64,000 bases of DNA from Anadara kagoshimensis (Eukaryota; Mollusca; Bivalvia; Arcoida; Arcidae), in the NCBI GenBank assembly GCA_021292105.1, contig CM037860.1, positions 10,930,698-10,994,697 of the forward strand, written 5' to 3'. Both the position numbers and the translations under genes were made by a program. The notes under the pieces are model-generated. The model was not told the DNA's origin, ran no database searches, and saw only the letters and a program-made list of their open reading frames with translations. This document shows positions 45,220-57,400 of this stretch, in pieces; the first letter of the stretch is position 1; each line of letters starts with the position of its first letter.

Positions 45220-47218
45220 TTAGCGAGCTCTTCAAGCAGTCTAATATTGAAATGGATCTTGATTTCTTTGCACAATGGAGTTCACTGTTTGTATCTGTAT
45301 ATTTAGTTCATTATAAACAATTTTACTTATCTTTAAGCATGTAAGTGATAAAAACTGGGAATACTGTTTTATTTATTAATGCGCCCTTCACCCAGTTTGA
45401 TCACGAAATAGAAATTGATTCAGTTGCACTACGGAGCACACTATTTGTATCCGTTACTTTAAATCATTATAAACAATTAGACAGAGTTCTAGGTTTGAAT
45501 GTCCTCAATGAATAATTCTTACCAACATATACTGGGAGCAGAAACCATTTTCATACCTTTTGTTTTGTCTAATGTTCAAGTAACACATTTCTGTGTGAAA
45601 TTTATGTCACTGTTTTTCGATTTGTATAGTCTGTAATGTATAATGAATTATTTTTGTATGCATAGATACTTCTTAAAATGAAAGATATTCAGTGGATTTA
45701 ATGCATCAAGTAATACATTTATAAAGATTTGAATATGATATATATTTTTGTGACAAAAAACAATTATGATCATTGTTATACACAAACATGCATCAGCTTT
45801 GTTCTAAAGTCTGAACATACCCATCTATACAACCAGGATACGTCGGCTATGTTATATAGTATATAACGACATTCGTGTTCCCTACAATAACACATGCATT
45901 AGCTATGGTGCATAATCTAATAGCTCTACAAACATACATCAACTATGATGAGTATACTGTCAGTTGTGTCTGCAACAAACAACAGCCATGTTGTATGGTC
46001 TGGCAATTTAAATTGTAAGGATGAAAAATATTTTAGCTATGGTATATTGTCTGAGAATTTTTGGCCCCCAGACTAAGATACACAGACTTTGTTGCATAGC
46101 CTAAGTCATATTCGTAAAGTCATATTACAGACGAACATATATCAACCCTTGTGTTTAGGTTGACAGGTATTTTCTCCACAATATACTTTAGGTATTGTGT
46201 ATAAAATGTCAATTAGTGCTCTCTACACCCAACAGACAAGTTAAGATAAGTTTTACATTACATGTGTTATAAAACAACAACAAACACAAAACGAATGGTT
46301 TCAATTCCATTGCTTGTTTCAGAATTTCAAGAAACAAAGAAACAATTGCCTTTGATTATTTTTTATATTTCATGACTTTATATTAATACCATTCAGAAAC
46401 AAATCAAAATGTTCCTAAGTTGAAGTATGAAACAGAGACATTGCTGAACATTATTAAGTATCACATGTATTAATAATGGGTGAGTCAGGAAATTATGGAA
46501 TATTGTTTATTGAAGCTTTGTAAAATAAATTCATAGTATATTTCAATCTCATATAAAACGATGGATTGATATATGCAACGTATATATATTTTGTCATTCT
46601 ACAGAATGTTTGTTTGCTTTGAAAATGATATATCGTGTTTCTTTGATAGTATGATATATTGGAATATTTCAATTAACATTTCTCTGCCTGAAGCAATAGG
46701 GAGGGGACTTTCAGCCAGTTTATCTTAAAAAGTCAGTTGCGCAACTAATTTTGATTATTGTATTGTCAAATAAGTTATATACTTCATATTCCTATAATGG
46801 ATCTAAAATCTGTAAAGAGACCCTTAGTATTTGATTATTTATAATGAAAAATACCAGGTACCAGTATTACTGTCATTTCTAGAAAACATCATAGAGATAG
46901 GATTGATACGATGTTATAGTTTGCCACTTAGTGACAATAGTTCCTACATATTAGCCACTTAGTGTCAATAGTTCCTATATTAACTAGAAAATGGACAACC
47001 TCAAATAACAAACGACACAAGTGATGCCAATTACCGAACAATCAGCTACTTCCTAAACAGGTATTTAAGAAGTGAAGAACAAGACAAATGTTTGTTTTCT
47101 CTAGTGAAAATTATTAAATTCCATCGGGGTAACATATTGTGAAACATTCTGTTTACATTAGTGTAAGAAAAACGGAATTCTGTTTGAGACTAAAATGAGT
47201 TTGTCTAACATGTTATTC
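45220..47218. other. AT-rich DNA with weak internal repetition
   Basis: No gene was found. 45780-46100 repeats motifs of the kind CATGCATTAGCTATGGT / ACATCAACTATGATG at irregular spacing. 46922-46980 holds two copies of GCCACTTAGTGNCAATAGTT. Nothing else was recognised. Confidence 0.35.
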
Positions 47219-47222
47219 TTAA

Positions 47223-48340
47223 GGTAGACCCATACCTTACAAATCGGTTGAAAACATATATTGAAATTTTGATATGTTGTACATGGGCATAAACTTTTCG
47301 ACATGCCAAAATTTCAGGATAATTTTTCGCCACCTGGTGGCCATTTTCGCGACACAAATGATCACAGTATAACCACTGGTATCAACAAATAAGCTTTAAT
47401 ACTTTTTCTTCGTACTTTGAAACCAATAGTGTCTTGCATTTAAATTTACCTTTATGTCATGAAAATGATTTGGAGCAATGAAATTTTACTTCTGGTCACG
47501 TGGTTATTTTCAACAGCGCCACCTCAACATTAAAATTCCGGAAAACTAAAAGTAACACCCTTTATTTAATTGATAAAGTATAAAAACAAAGTCGAATACG
47601 ATCCTTTATTTTTACATATATTGCAACAGGATATATGTTTGATTTTCGGAAACAAAAAATAGGGGTTCATCAAGCAACTTTTTTTTTAAAAAATTGAATA
47701 AAAATCCCGAAATTAGATAAATGTCTCATCTCTCACGTAAGAAGTTACCATGTATGTCCTATTATACTATTAAGAACTGAATGTTTTTCGTTTGTTATTA
47801 ACAAATTAACAAAAACACTGATTATGAGCTGTATTTGATTATGCAAAACAAAACCAATTTTAAATATCATATCGGGTTTGTACCAATAGCAACCGTTACA
47901 TAACACAGATGAATTAAAATGGAAAGCGATTTGTAAACATTGATGAAGTCCGGCGAAAGGAAACACAGATACAATAGCATAGTCAAACTGCAAAAAATTG
48001 ACACAGAGATTAAATATTATACAGTATGTTTATTGAAGAATCGTCAGTTTGCGGCCTACTATTTGTATTTAAAATCACAAAAAACTCACTTAAAGCAGCG
48101 TTTAAAATATAGTGTTACAATATACATTTTGTTCTTAAAAAGTGCACACAATGAAATTGTGAATTTTAATCTTTTGTGAATACAGAAAATTATTCTAAAT
48201 GAAAGCATCATAGCTTTCCCGCCATAATTCTGTAGGCGCCGAAGACTACACATTCGTAACGTCATAGATAAAAAAGACGTCAAATCAGACATGATGACCG
48301 TACGCACAAAACGAAGACGTCACCATGGTACGGATCTACC
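47223..48340. mobile_element. 1.1-kb non-autonomous TIR element, probable TTAA target
   Basis: The left end TTAA/GGTAGACCCATACC and the right end, inverted, GGTAGATCCGTACC match at 12 of 14 positions after the target site. The left flank is TTAA (47219-47222) and the right TAAA (48341-48344), which could be a mutated TTAA. No transposase is recognisable; frames inside are short and lysine-rich without homology. piggyBac- or Kolobok-type is possible. Confidence 0.6.
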
Positions 48341-48754
48341 TAAAGATAGGTTTATAAATACAAATTGAGTTTAAGTTAGGGTAAATAACAGATCGAATTC
48401 CGGTTGCATGTTCGTATCAAATGAAAAATTTGTTCAGTAATCTATTTTCAAGATAAGTAATTTATTCCTATTATCAGGCGTTGATTAAATTCATTATTTA
48501 AAACCAATCCGATTTAGTCTAGTCTGTTTAAATGATATTTTCGCTGCTGCATGGTGATTTGATGTAAATTGCAAAGCGATTTTAATCCTGTCGAAACCAG
48601 CCATATTCTTTATCACGAATATAAGATAAAATCAATACTCTGTCGGCATAATTTTATTTTTTAAAACTACATTGTGAACAATTGCTTTATTTTCAGTTAG
48701 AGTTGATATGTGCTACTCTGCATTACTTCAATACATTATTATTCCATCCATACC

Positions 48755-48935
48755 CAATTTTGATTACACACATGACGGATGTAGCTAGCTCAACATGAGG
48801 TGCTTACACTTCAAAAGCACCATGCCTCACTTACACGGCGGAAGTTCTCGTTTTCCATCTAATTTGCCAGCTTTGAAAATTTTACTTTGCTTTGGGATTG
48901 ATGTTTGACATGGATTAATATGTTTGGATTTGATT
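48755..48935 (+). mobile_element. Solitary RT-element tail
   Basis: CAATTTTGATTACACACATG, GATGTAGCTAGCTC, GAGGTGCTTACAC, AGCACCATGCCTCAC and TTTGACATGGATTAATATG. No RT coding sequence precedes it. Confidence 0.7.
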
Positions 48936-48939
48936 GAAT

Positions 48940-50090
48940 ATAAAGTTTGGTACTGACGCCCTACGGAAATAAAGAATTGCAGACACAGAGTCCTACTTGA
49001 TCAGAAGGGACCTCTATATTCTTTTAGGGACTATCATCAATTTATTGTTCTGAAAACAATTGTGTTTTCTGTATTATTTTCTCTGCAAAGTAGATCATAT
49101 AATGGACAAAGTAATATATTTCCAAAGAAGTAAACCATTACAAACTACACACAATAGCACAAAAGTGTACGTCGTATGTAACAGATTATAATTATATAAA
49201 TGCCCATTGTTTTAGTTTAAGTTTGAGATTTGTTTCTTTAGCTTGTTTAACTTGAGAGGTTTGTCGTCATATTTATGCAATATAAACCCTCTACAAAAAT
49301 GTGCAATGTTGGTGGTCAGTAGTAAGCCAATCCAATTTTACATTAGATTTTCATTTGATCAATGTAATTAAATAACATATCTACATTATATAGGAAATTG
49401 TGAATCTTTCCACTAATTAACAAGTATGTAGACATAAAAATAAAAATATGAATCTTTGTCATTAAATCTTGAAGTAAGTTGTATCAAACCTGTACAAATA
49501 TTATGAAAAAACAACAAGAAATAAATAAATAAATATAATGCTATAGTTATTTTATCATCCTTTGTAGTTTATGATCATTTTATCACCATGGTATCTCAGT
49601 GTGCACAGCGAACTATCAAAATGTTTATGAATGATAAATTATTAACCAACTTAAAGAACTGCATGTATTGGCGATGTTTACTAAAATATAATTTACACAT
49701 AAAGTAATATTTAAGGATGGGCAGAAAACATGAACAAAATAAATACCATCTTAATTAGTTTAAACACCTACCAAGCATTAAAATTTATCATAACTTAATA
49801 CTGGGAAGTACGATGCTAAATTTATTTTGTTTTATTTTACACTACATATTCTAATTTCCTATTTGTTCATTTGGCACTATTTGTGATTGCTGAAGGATCT
49901 ACATGTACCTTAAACTTTTTAGTGATTAAATAGATCGTTAATAAAATGGCAAATAAACTTTTCATAATTTTTTTTTCAAAAACCGTTGGTAACAAAAGGA
50001 ATAAAGAGTATAAAACCTTATACTAATGTATTGAATTGTTAAAACAGGACGGTGAAAATAATAATAAAAGTGGTGGAAATAAAATTTAAA
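48940..50090. other. AT-rich DNA, nothing recognised
   Basis: Only short frames and A/T runs were seen on both strands. Confidence 0.35.
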
Positions 50091-50094
50091 TAAA

Positions 50095-50390
50095 ATTTAA
50101 TTGTCCCTGAAGAGACCAATTCCCGCCCAAACATCTACAGGGGTTAAAAGTTTTCACGCCACCTTGACCTTTCTGATATGACCTTGGTTCAAGATCATGA
50201 CACACCTCTGGACCATGAATATTATTTTTGGGAAGTTTGGTGACAGTCGTCAAAAACAATTATGAGATATAGCGAGGACATTATTTTACACGTACAGACG
50301 GGCGGACAAACAGACATACCCTCTCTATCTAGTTGGCGGGAGTATCACAAAGACAAACCGCCTAGGTACACTGATCAAATATAGAACTGT
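50095..50390 (+). repeat. Dispersed repeat with CCTTGACC and GACGGGCGGAC motifs
   Basis: CACGCCACCTTGACCTTTCT, GATCATGACACACC, GGGAAGTTTGGTGACAG and ACAGACGGGCGGACAAACAG resemble bodies of common bivalve repeats that end in CGGACGGAC tracts. Exact ends are not defined. Confidence 0.45.
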
Positions 50391-50639
50391 AAACTATCAA
50401 ACCCACCAAAAAGCTTAAATAAATGTTATTTATAGCATGTATCCATACTTAAAGCTAAACTAAATATAATTAATAAGTAACTAGCTTATTTTAAACTCCG
50501 GCACATTTTTTGACACTTTTTTGTTTAGTACATAACAGTTAGCATCTAAATTTACTATTCTAAATAGTAGACGATTGAACAATAAAAGCATTACTACTGA
50601 GTAAACATGTTCTATCGCTTATTGTACATTTGTTTATCC

Positions 50640-53090
50640 TAGATTATCAGAGGAAAGTTCACACCAAGAATACCGCTTCTTATAAGGTAATTGACTACTT
50701 TGCACTATTGTGTTGGTAATTAAAAGTTTTATCTAAGGTCCCGTTGGCTATGTTTTAATAATGGACAAAACTGAGTGTTTAAGATTAGAATTGTGTATAT
50801 GTTCCAAACAAGTGTGAGAGGGACACCTGTAAAAGCTATAGATTTAATTCCCTCAAAACCAACCATGTTCCGGCCTGTACCTAATTAATATTCTAACAAC
50901 ATCTTCAATACTCGATTTGAGATAATGATGTCGTCAGAGCGAGCTGAAATGCTAAAAATGTCCCAAAAGGGCAATCTGTTATTATGCCTTCTAGAAGAAT
51001 TTTTAACCCCAAAATAAGCTAATATACTTTATAACCATTTATATAAGAGATAAAGTAATACTACTTATCACTACTGTATATGCGCCTGTTATTACGTTTT
51101 TTAATTGATGGTGCCATTATAATTTTTAATTCTACCGATAGCATGTTTATGGAAAATAATCGTATTTAGCGCTCCTTATCCTATACCTTTCGATTGTAAT
51201 TATGCTTTTTGGCACGTTTTGTCGTATAAAAACGAAATCGTATGTTAAACAGTGGTCAAAATATATGTCAGTGTCAAAGTCAATCTCCTGTTTGTTTGTC
51301 AAATATTGTCTTTTTCTATATTTGGAAAAAAATAATTTAATTTTCAATTTAATAAATGTTTCACAGAACAATCTACCCTGATGAAATCTTTAGTGAGTAG
51401 TTTTATGTTAAAATAATTGCACTAATTTTATTCATAGACCAGACTTTATGTAATTAATTTTCTAATTTTCAAGAGAGTTTTGCATATTGGCAATCATACG
51501 CTTTTTGATATACATGAATTGGTTTATTGTATGAATGAAAATCTAACATCTTAGTAAATTAACTATTGCATCATAAATGTTGTCTAAATCAAAATGTTTC
51601 CAAGAAAAAATTTACAATTTTAGAAAAAAATAGTGGAGTTATAAAGCTTATCAGTTAGAAGTCATAATTATGATACCGTTATTACATGGATATCTGAAAG
51701 TAGAAATTGAAAGCAAAAACGTTTTTGATTGTTTAAGTTAAACACCATATTTTACTCAACCACTTACGAAAGGTGTATAAAATCATACAATTTTATAGGG
51801 ATAACATTAGTTTTTTGTACAATGAAAATATATGCGATAATACATAAATAAAAATAAACAGACGTTCCAAATGTTTAAACAAGAAATTAGTAGAACACAT
51901 TGAAAAATAAAATTTTATATACATTTCCTATTAGTTCATTATTTATCTATTTTGTATTAGGATTCCCGATTTTGTTAGGTTTCTAATGAAATCCAAACAC
52001 ACCGGTTCATGTCCAAATCGAAATTCCAAAAACAAAGTAAAACTGCTAGCTACGAGTAAATTAACATGAACTTTCCCATTGAAAGTGAAGAAACAAGTTT
52101 AAGCCTATTTGTTGTCTTCTTATGATATAATTAAGCCCCAACTGATCCTTGACGACGCGCTTATCTTATAGAGTACCCGACCTCACTCTTACATTTTTTG
52201 GAAGTTCAATTGTTTTTTTTCATATGCAGGTATTCGAAGTTTTTTCTTTTGCGTTTGGATTTTAATTTGAATTTGAATCGGTATGTTTCTGGTTAATTCT
52301 TTTAGCTAGGTCTTTATATCGTATTTCATATAATAGATTAGAAGCTTTAATGTTTTGTTTGCTTTTTTATAAAAATTATCATCTACCAATGTGACTATGA
52401 CTAAAAGTTAACCCTTCCCGAAACCACAATTAAGGTATCTTAATTTAAGTATCAACATAAAATATTTTTACAAAATACTTAAATAAGTTTATTGTACTTT
52501 TTTCATTTAATACTTTTCCTTTTCCTATTTTTCAGTAATGAAACATAACATAAATTCGGATTCAAATTTGTTAATTTGCATGATCTTATGTATTTTCATT
52601 TAAAACCTTATTTCGCTATTAAATGCATTTATATAATTTTACTGTAAATAACACAAAACAATTTCTTGCAGAATTTATTATAATTTAACAAATTAACTTG
52701 ATAGACCAAAACGGCATCAAACAAAGTAAAGTAAGTAGTGTTTGAGGTATTCTTACAAACAAGATAGAAGGACTTTGAATGGCATAAAGTGTTATTAAAA
52801 CAGTTGACAGAAAAGCTATGATTTTTTTTATTGCTTTAATGGTACCAGGAAGTTCTTTTGGGTGCAAATAATTATTTAACAGCAGAACTTAATATTGAAA
52901 CCAGACACGCAATCATATTTTCAATGACATATGCTGACAGCATAGTGTGAATAGTTCTCATTTATTATGTTTCGTCTATTAAATCTCTATTAGTTAAATT
53001 TAGTAAGCATTTTTATATTGATATTGGTGATTTATGCTATCAGGCGTATAAGGACAGTAGTTGTCAAAGGCAATTGAATTATGTCTACGC
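50640..53090. repeat. Segmental duplication, copy 1
   Basis: Ordered landmarks shared with 54740-58690: AAGTTCACACCAAGAATACC (50655), AATAATCGTATTTAGCGCTC (51154), GTCATAATTATGATACCGTT (51660), an inverted RT-tail pair (51990-52310), CCAAAACGGCATCAAAC (52707), ATTGAAACCAGACACGCAAT (52893) and AGGACAGTAGTTGTCAAAGG (53051). No gene is recognisable. Confidence 0.75.
51990..52310. mobile_element. Inverted pair of RT tails in segmental copy 1
   Basis: A minus-orientation tail (CACCGGTTCATGTCCAAATC, GAAATTCCAAAAACAAAGTA) faces a plus-orientation tail ending TTTTGCGTTTGGATTTTAAT, TTGAATCGGTATGTTTC. About 60-100 bp separate them. The equivalent pair is at 57065-57400. Confidence 0.6.
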
Positions 53091-53539
53091 CTCCCATATC
53101 TTCTATGTCTTCTAAAAAACTATAGGTGACCAACTTTTAAAACAAATACAGCATAAAAAATGTCAGTACCGGACACCAAAAAACAATATTGACGGATACA
53201 CTGGCTTGTAGTTTATGCCGTGAAAACAAACGATAAACAATCACAGGGCATCAGTTCTGAAAGGGAAGTAACTCTTAAACAATTTGCAGGTACAGGAATT
53301 CGGAGTAAAAAACATATATTTTCACAATCTATGTATTCACTGCATGAAATATGCGTTTTATCAGTTAAAATATTTTCCATTATTTCATTATTAATATAAA
53401 ATAAATGATTTTATAGCTATGAGAGGGTACATATCAGCCCTTGTATTTTTGGGCTATGTCTAATTCCCTGATAGTAAGCGTGATTTATTATCAGCCAGTA
53501 AATACGTCTTTATGATTAATGCCATTTTAATTTACCTCT

Positions 53540-54600
53540 CATAACATATTAATAAAAATAATTGTATTTAGCGCTCATTAATACCATACCTTTCAATTGT
53601 GATACTGCTAAAGCGTCATGTTTTTTTCGAATAAAAAGAAAACAACCCTTGTTTTAATTAGGGGTCAAATTATGTGTCAATGTCAATTTTCTTGTCTGTC
53701 AAAAATTGCCTTCGTTTATATTTCAAAAATTATTTGGTTTTCAATTACATGTAATGGATGATTGATTCACTGAACAGCTGCTTACCTGATCAAATCTTCT
53801 ATTGTGACTAGTTTCATGTTTTAGTCATTGTGTTATATATTGATATATTTGACCCTATGAAATCAATTTTCAAAATTTTAAGATAGTTTTGCATAATTAT
53901 CAATCACACCTTATTTGGTGCAGATGAAAATGTTTTTATTGTATAAAAGCTGATATGATGTCTCAGTCAATTTATTACTGCATTATAAACGTTGTCGATA
54001 TTAAAATGTTTCCAAGATAAATATCAAAACAATCAGCAAAACTATTTAAATTGTTAGACTTATCAGTATGACGTCAGGATTATTATTCTGTTATAACCTT
54101 GATATCTGAAACTACAAATTGCAAATAAAACAGTTTTTGATTGCTTAATTTAAAACCCCATATTTCAATCAGCCATTTTATTTCAGATGTATAATAAATT
54201 TTAATTTATTAGCGATAACAACTAGTTTTTTTGCACAACGAATACTTGAGGTTATACACAAAATACAAAATATGAATAGTTCCATATAAATTTCTCTAAA
54301 GGGAAGTTTAAACAAGAAATTTCTATAACTAATTGTAAAATGAAATGATGTACAGCTATATGGCTTCTAAGTTTGTTTATCTGTTTGTTAGTTGCATAAC
54401 CGATGTTGTTATAGTTTTGATTCAAACACAAAAATACTGGTAAATGTTAAAATCATAATCCCAAAAGCAAAGCAAAAACTAGCAAATTATGTAATACACA
54501 CTACTTCTACCAGGAAAGTAAGGCTATTGCTCCAAGAACTAGCCATAATCGCCATGCGTGAAATTAAAATTGAGAATCAAAGGACAATTGAACTATAAAA
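53540..54600. repeat. Segmental duplication, partial copy 2
   Basis: Aligns with 51150-52100 of copy 1: ATAATTGTATTTAGCGCTCA (53558), GTCAATGTCAATTTTC, TGTTTCCAAGATAAATATC, and a minus-orientation RT tail at 54430-54580 (ATAATCCCAAAAGCAAAGC). It is followed directly by the start of copy 3. Confidence 0.65.
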
Positions 54601-55561
54601 CGTCAACTATATCCGGGATAATATACAAAATAACAAGAATGTACACACCCGAAACAATTACAATTAAACCTTCACAGGTGATTACTATTGACAAAGTATT
54701 TCCTATCGCTGATTGTTCATTTGATTGTCTTTTTTTATCCAACGTAAATCAACACCAGAAATACAACTTCTTATAAGATAATTGATTAATTTACAGTACT
54801 GTGTGGGTAATTAAATGTTATATCTAAGGTCCTGATTGCTATTTTTGATAAATATACAAAGATAAGTGTTCAAGATTACAATAGTGTATATGTTTCAAGC
54901 GAGTGTGGGAAGGGCTGGATGTATTAACACCTTTTATTTTACCCTTTTAATCTTACCATTAATTACGCCAAACTGTTTAATGACCTCTAATTAATTGTCA
55001 TATTTTCAAACATATTGCATCCATGATGTCTTCAGTGTCAGCTAAACGCTTAGATGCTTTAAACGGTAATGGACTGTTTTCATTACTGTTTGTTAAAACC
55101 TACAATACAGCTCCTATTCTTGTATTTTTTACCATGTGTGTAAGAGATTAGGATATAATAATTACTCTTACTTTATATCAACGCGTTATTACTTCTTTTT
55201 GATTGATGCCGTCATTTTATGGTTTATTTGTTACTCTTTATAAGAATTTTATGGAAAATAATCATATTTAGACCATATTTATCTTAACCTTTTGATTGCG
55301 ATTATGCTTAAGTGGCATGTTTTATCATACGGAAGGAACAAAATTGTATGTTTAACATCGGTCAAAATATATGTCAGTGTCAGAGTCAATCTCCTGTAAC
55401 TATGATTAATTCTTCTATTGTGAGTAGTTTCATTATATAGACATTGAATTAATTTTATTCATACATTTGACTCTATAAAATAAATTTTCAAAATATAAAG
55501 ATATTTTTGCATAATTGACAATAACATCTTTTATGCAGATAAATAAGTTGATTGTATAAAA

Positions 55562-56632
55562 AAGCAAACATACTAATCCATGCCCCAATCACAATCTAGA
55601 GGCAAAGTAAACATTCGAACTGACAAGTTAAGTTAGACACATGAACTTCAACCAAGGATGTGAGGCCAGGTGCTCCGGAATGGTAAGTACCGCCTGTTAA
55701 GTTAGATACACTAGCCACACGTGTAATCAAAATTGTATTAAAGGAACAGGGACTTATACGACGTCAAATATACCCAGGGCGATCCTGGATACAGAGACAT
55801 CAAGTTTATCAACAATACTGTGAAGACGGCAATAAAACTTTTTGAAGGCCTTGATACGCTTAGGCCTGCAATTTCTATGGGTCGACATTTTATTTGCAAG
55901 CAACCTGCTTCGTTGTACAAAGTACAAATACACCATAAGGAGGAGAAGCAGGTATATTGCTGCATAGAAAAGGAAAGTTGACAGTAGAAAAATTAAAGTT
56001 ATCACGTTTGTCATAAAGTTTCAAATGTGGCTTTCCGTGGGCGTGAAACATGAAGCAGAACTTGAGGAACCAGTCGTGTCTTTTATTTTAAGCTCGCCAG
56101 GACCGATGACATTCACATTAGCTCCACATTTAGGATCGTTATGACTGAGACAGAACGTCATTTATATATCTGTATATGGAGTTTAATGACCCGGCGACAG
56201 TCTTCTCTCCAGACTTAATAAGGTTCTGCCTCATAAGAATAAAGAAATAAATCAGCAAGCAATGGTGAACATCCTGAAACCACTGGTATACTGACTGTTT
56301 GCTGGAAAATTATTTTATCAAACACAACAAATATGTTATCTATCAAAACCTCCAACATTTTTTTTATTGTATCGTTGGTATATTTTTGTTTGGAATCAGT
56401 ATGTTTGACAAAATAACCAGAATCCCTGTTCAGCACCAGATATTTGTATCTTGGCGTTACCGTTTTTGTAAAAGAATGAAAAGTGAATAATATGTTATCT
56501 ATATAAAAAAAAATACTTCAAACTCTGTCGATGGCATCGTCAGTACATCCCCGCCCGGAACCCGCACGACGCCCATTAAAACCAGAATTCTGGCTCAGCA
56601 CCAGACACTGCACCTTGGACCCGGCTTCGGTT
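55562..56632 (-). pseudogene. 5'-truncated RT-element insertion, minus strand (dead)
   Basis: From the right end in RT sense: a GC-rich start (56632-56524), RT sequence with VLNRDSGYFVK, KKMLEVLIDNIFVVFDKIIF and LLADLFLYSYEAE (56436-56215), a motif C region reading RYIND instead of RYIDD near 56165, IKAFKKFYCRLHSIV near 55830, then the tail down to GCAAACATACTAATCCATGC at 55563. Motif B is changed (SIPVVSGCSPLLADL) and several frame breaks exist. This copy has no stop before motif C, unlike copies 1 and 2. Confidence 0.75.
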
Positions 56633-57064
56633 AGTCAATTTATTATTGCACATAAAAGGCAAAATCAAAATGTTTCCAAGATAAATATTTAAACAATCAG
56701 CAAAAATGGTGGAATTATAAAACGTTTTAGTTAGAAATCATAATTATGATACTGTTATTATGTAGGTATCAAAGAGCAAATTGAAAGCAATACAGGTTTT
56801 CATTGCTTAATTTTGAAAACTATATTCAGTTCACCACTTAAAAAGATGTATAATAAAATGTATTAGGGATAACAGAAAGCTTTTTATACAATAAAAGTAT
56901 TGCGGTAATACAAAATTACAAATATAAAAACGTTTCAAATGCCTATAAGAAAGTCCAAAAAATTGCTAGAACAATTTAAAAAATAAAATTCTATAAGCAG
57001 TTCCTATCAGTTCATTATTTTTCCATTTTGTACTTGTATTCCCGATATTATAAGGTTTCTAATC

Positions 57065-57400
57065 AAATCTGAGCACACTGATTTATGTCCAAATCAAACT
57101 CCCAAAATAAAGGCAAACAAAAACTGTAACAACTGGCTAGCCAAGTTGAACACGTGAACTTTCACCAGGGAAGTAAAGTAATATCTGTTTTTTCTATATA
57201 TCGCGATGGAATTAAGCCTGTTTGTTGTTTACTAGCGATATAAGTAAGTGACGACTGACCATTGAAAAAGTGCTTACCCTCTTGGAGCACCAGGCCTTAC
57301 TTTCGTTGGAAGCTTAGGTTTGTCTCTTAATATGCAAATATTCGAAGTTGTTACCTTGGTGTTTGGACACTAATTTGAACTTGAATATTTATGTTTCTAG
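57065..57400. mobile_element. Inverted pair of RT tails in segmental copy 3
   Basis: The minus-orientation tail at 57070-57180 (TTTATGTCCAAATCAAACTC, GAACACGTGAACTTTCACCA) faces a plus tail at 57255-57400 (GTGCTTACCCTCTTGGAGCA, ATTTGAACTTGAATATTTAT). It is homologous to 51990-52310. Confidence 0.65.
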
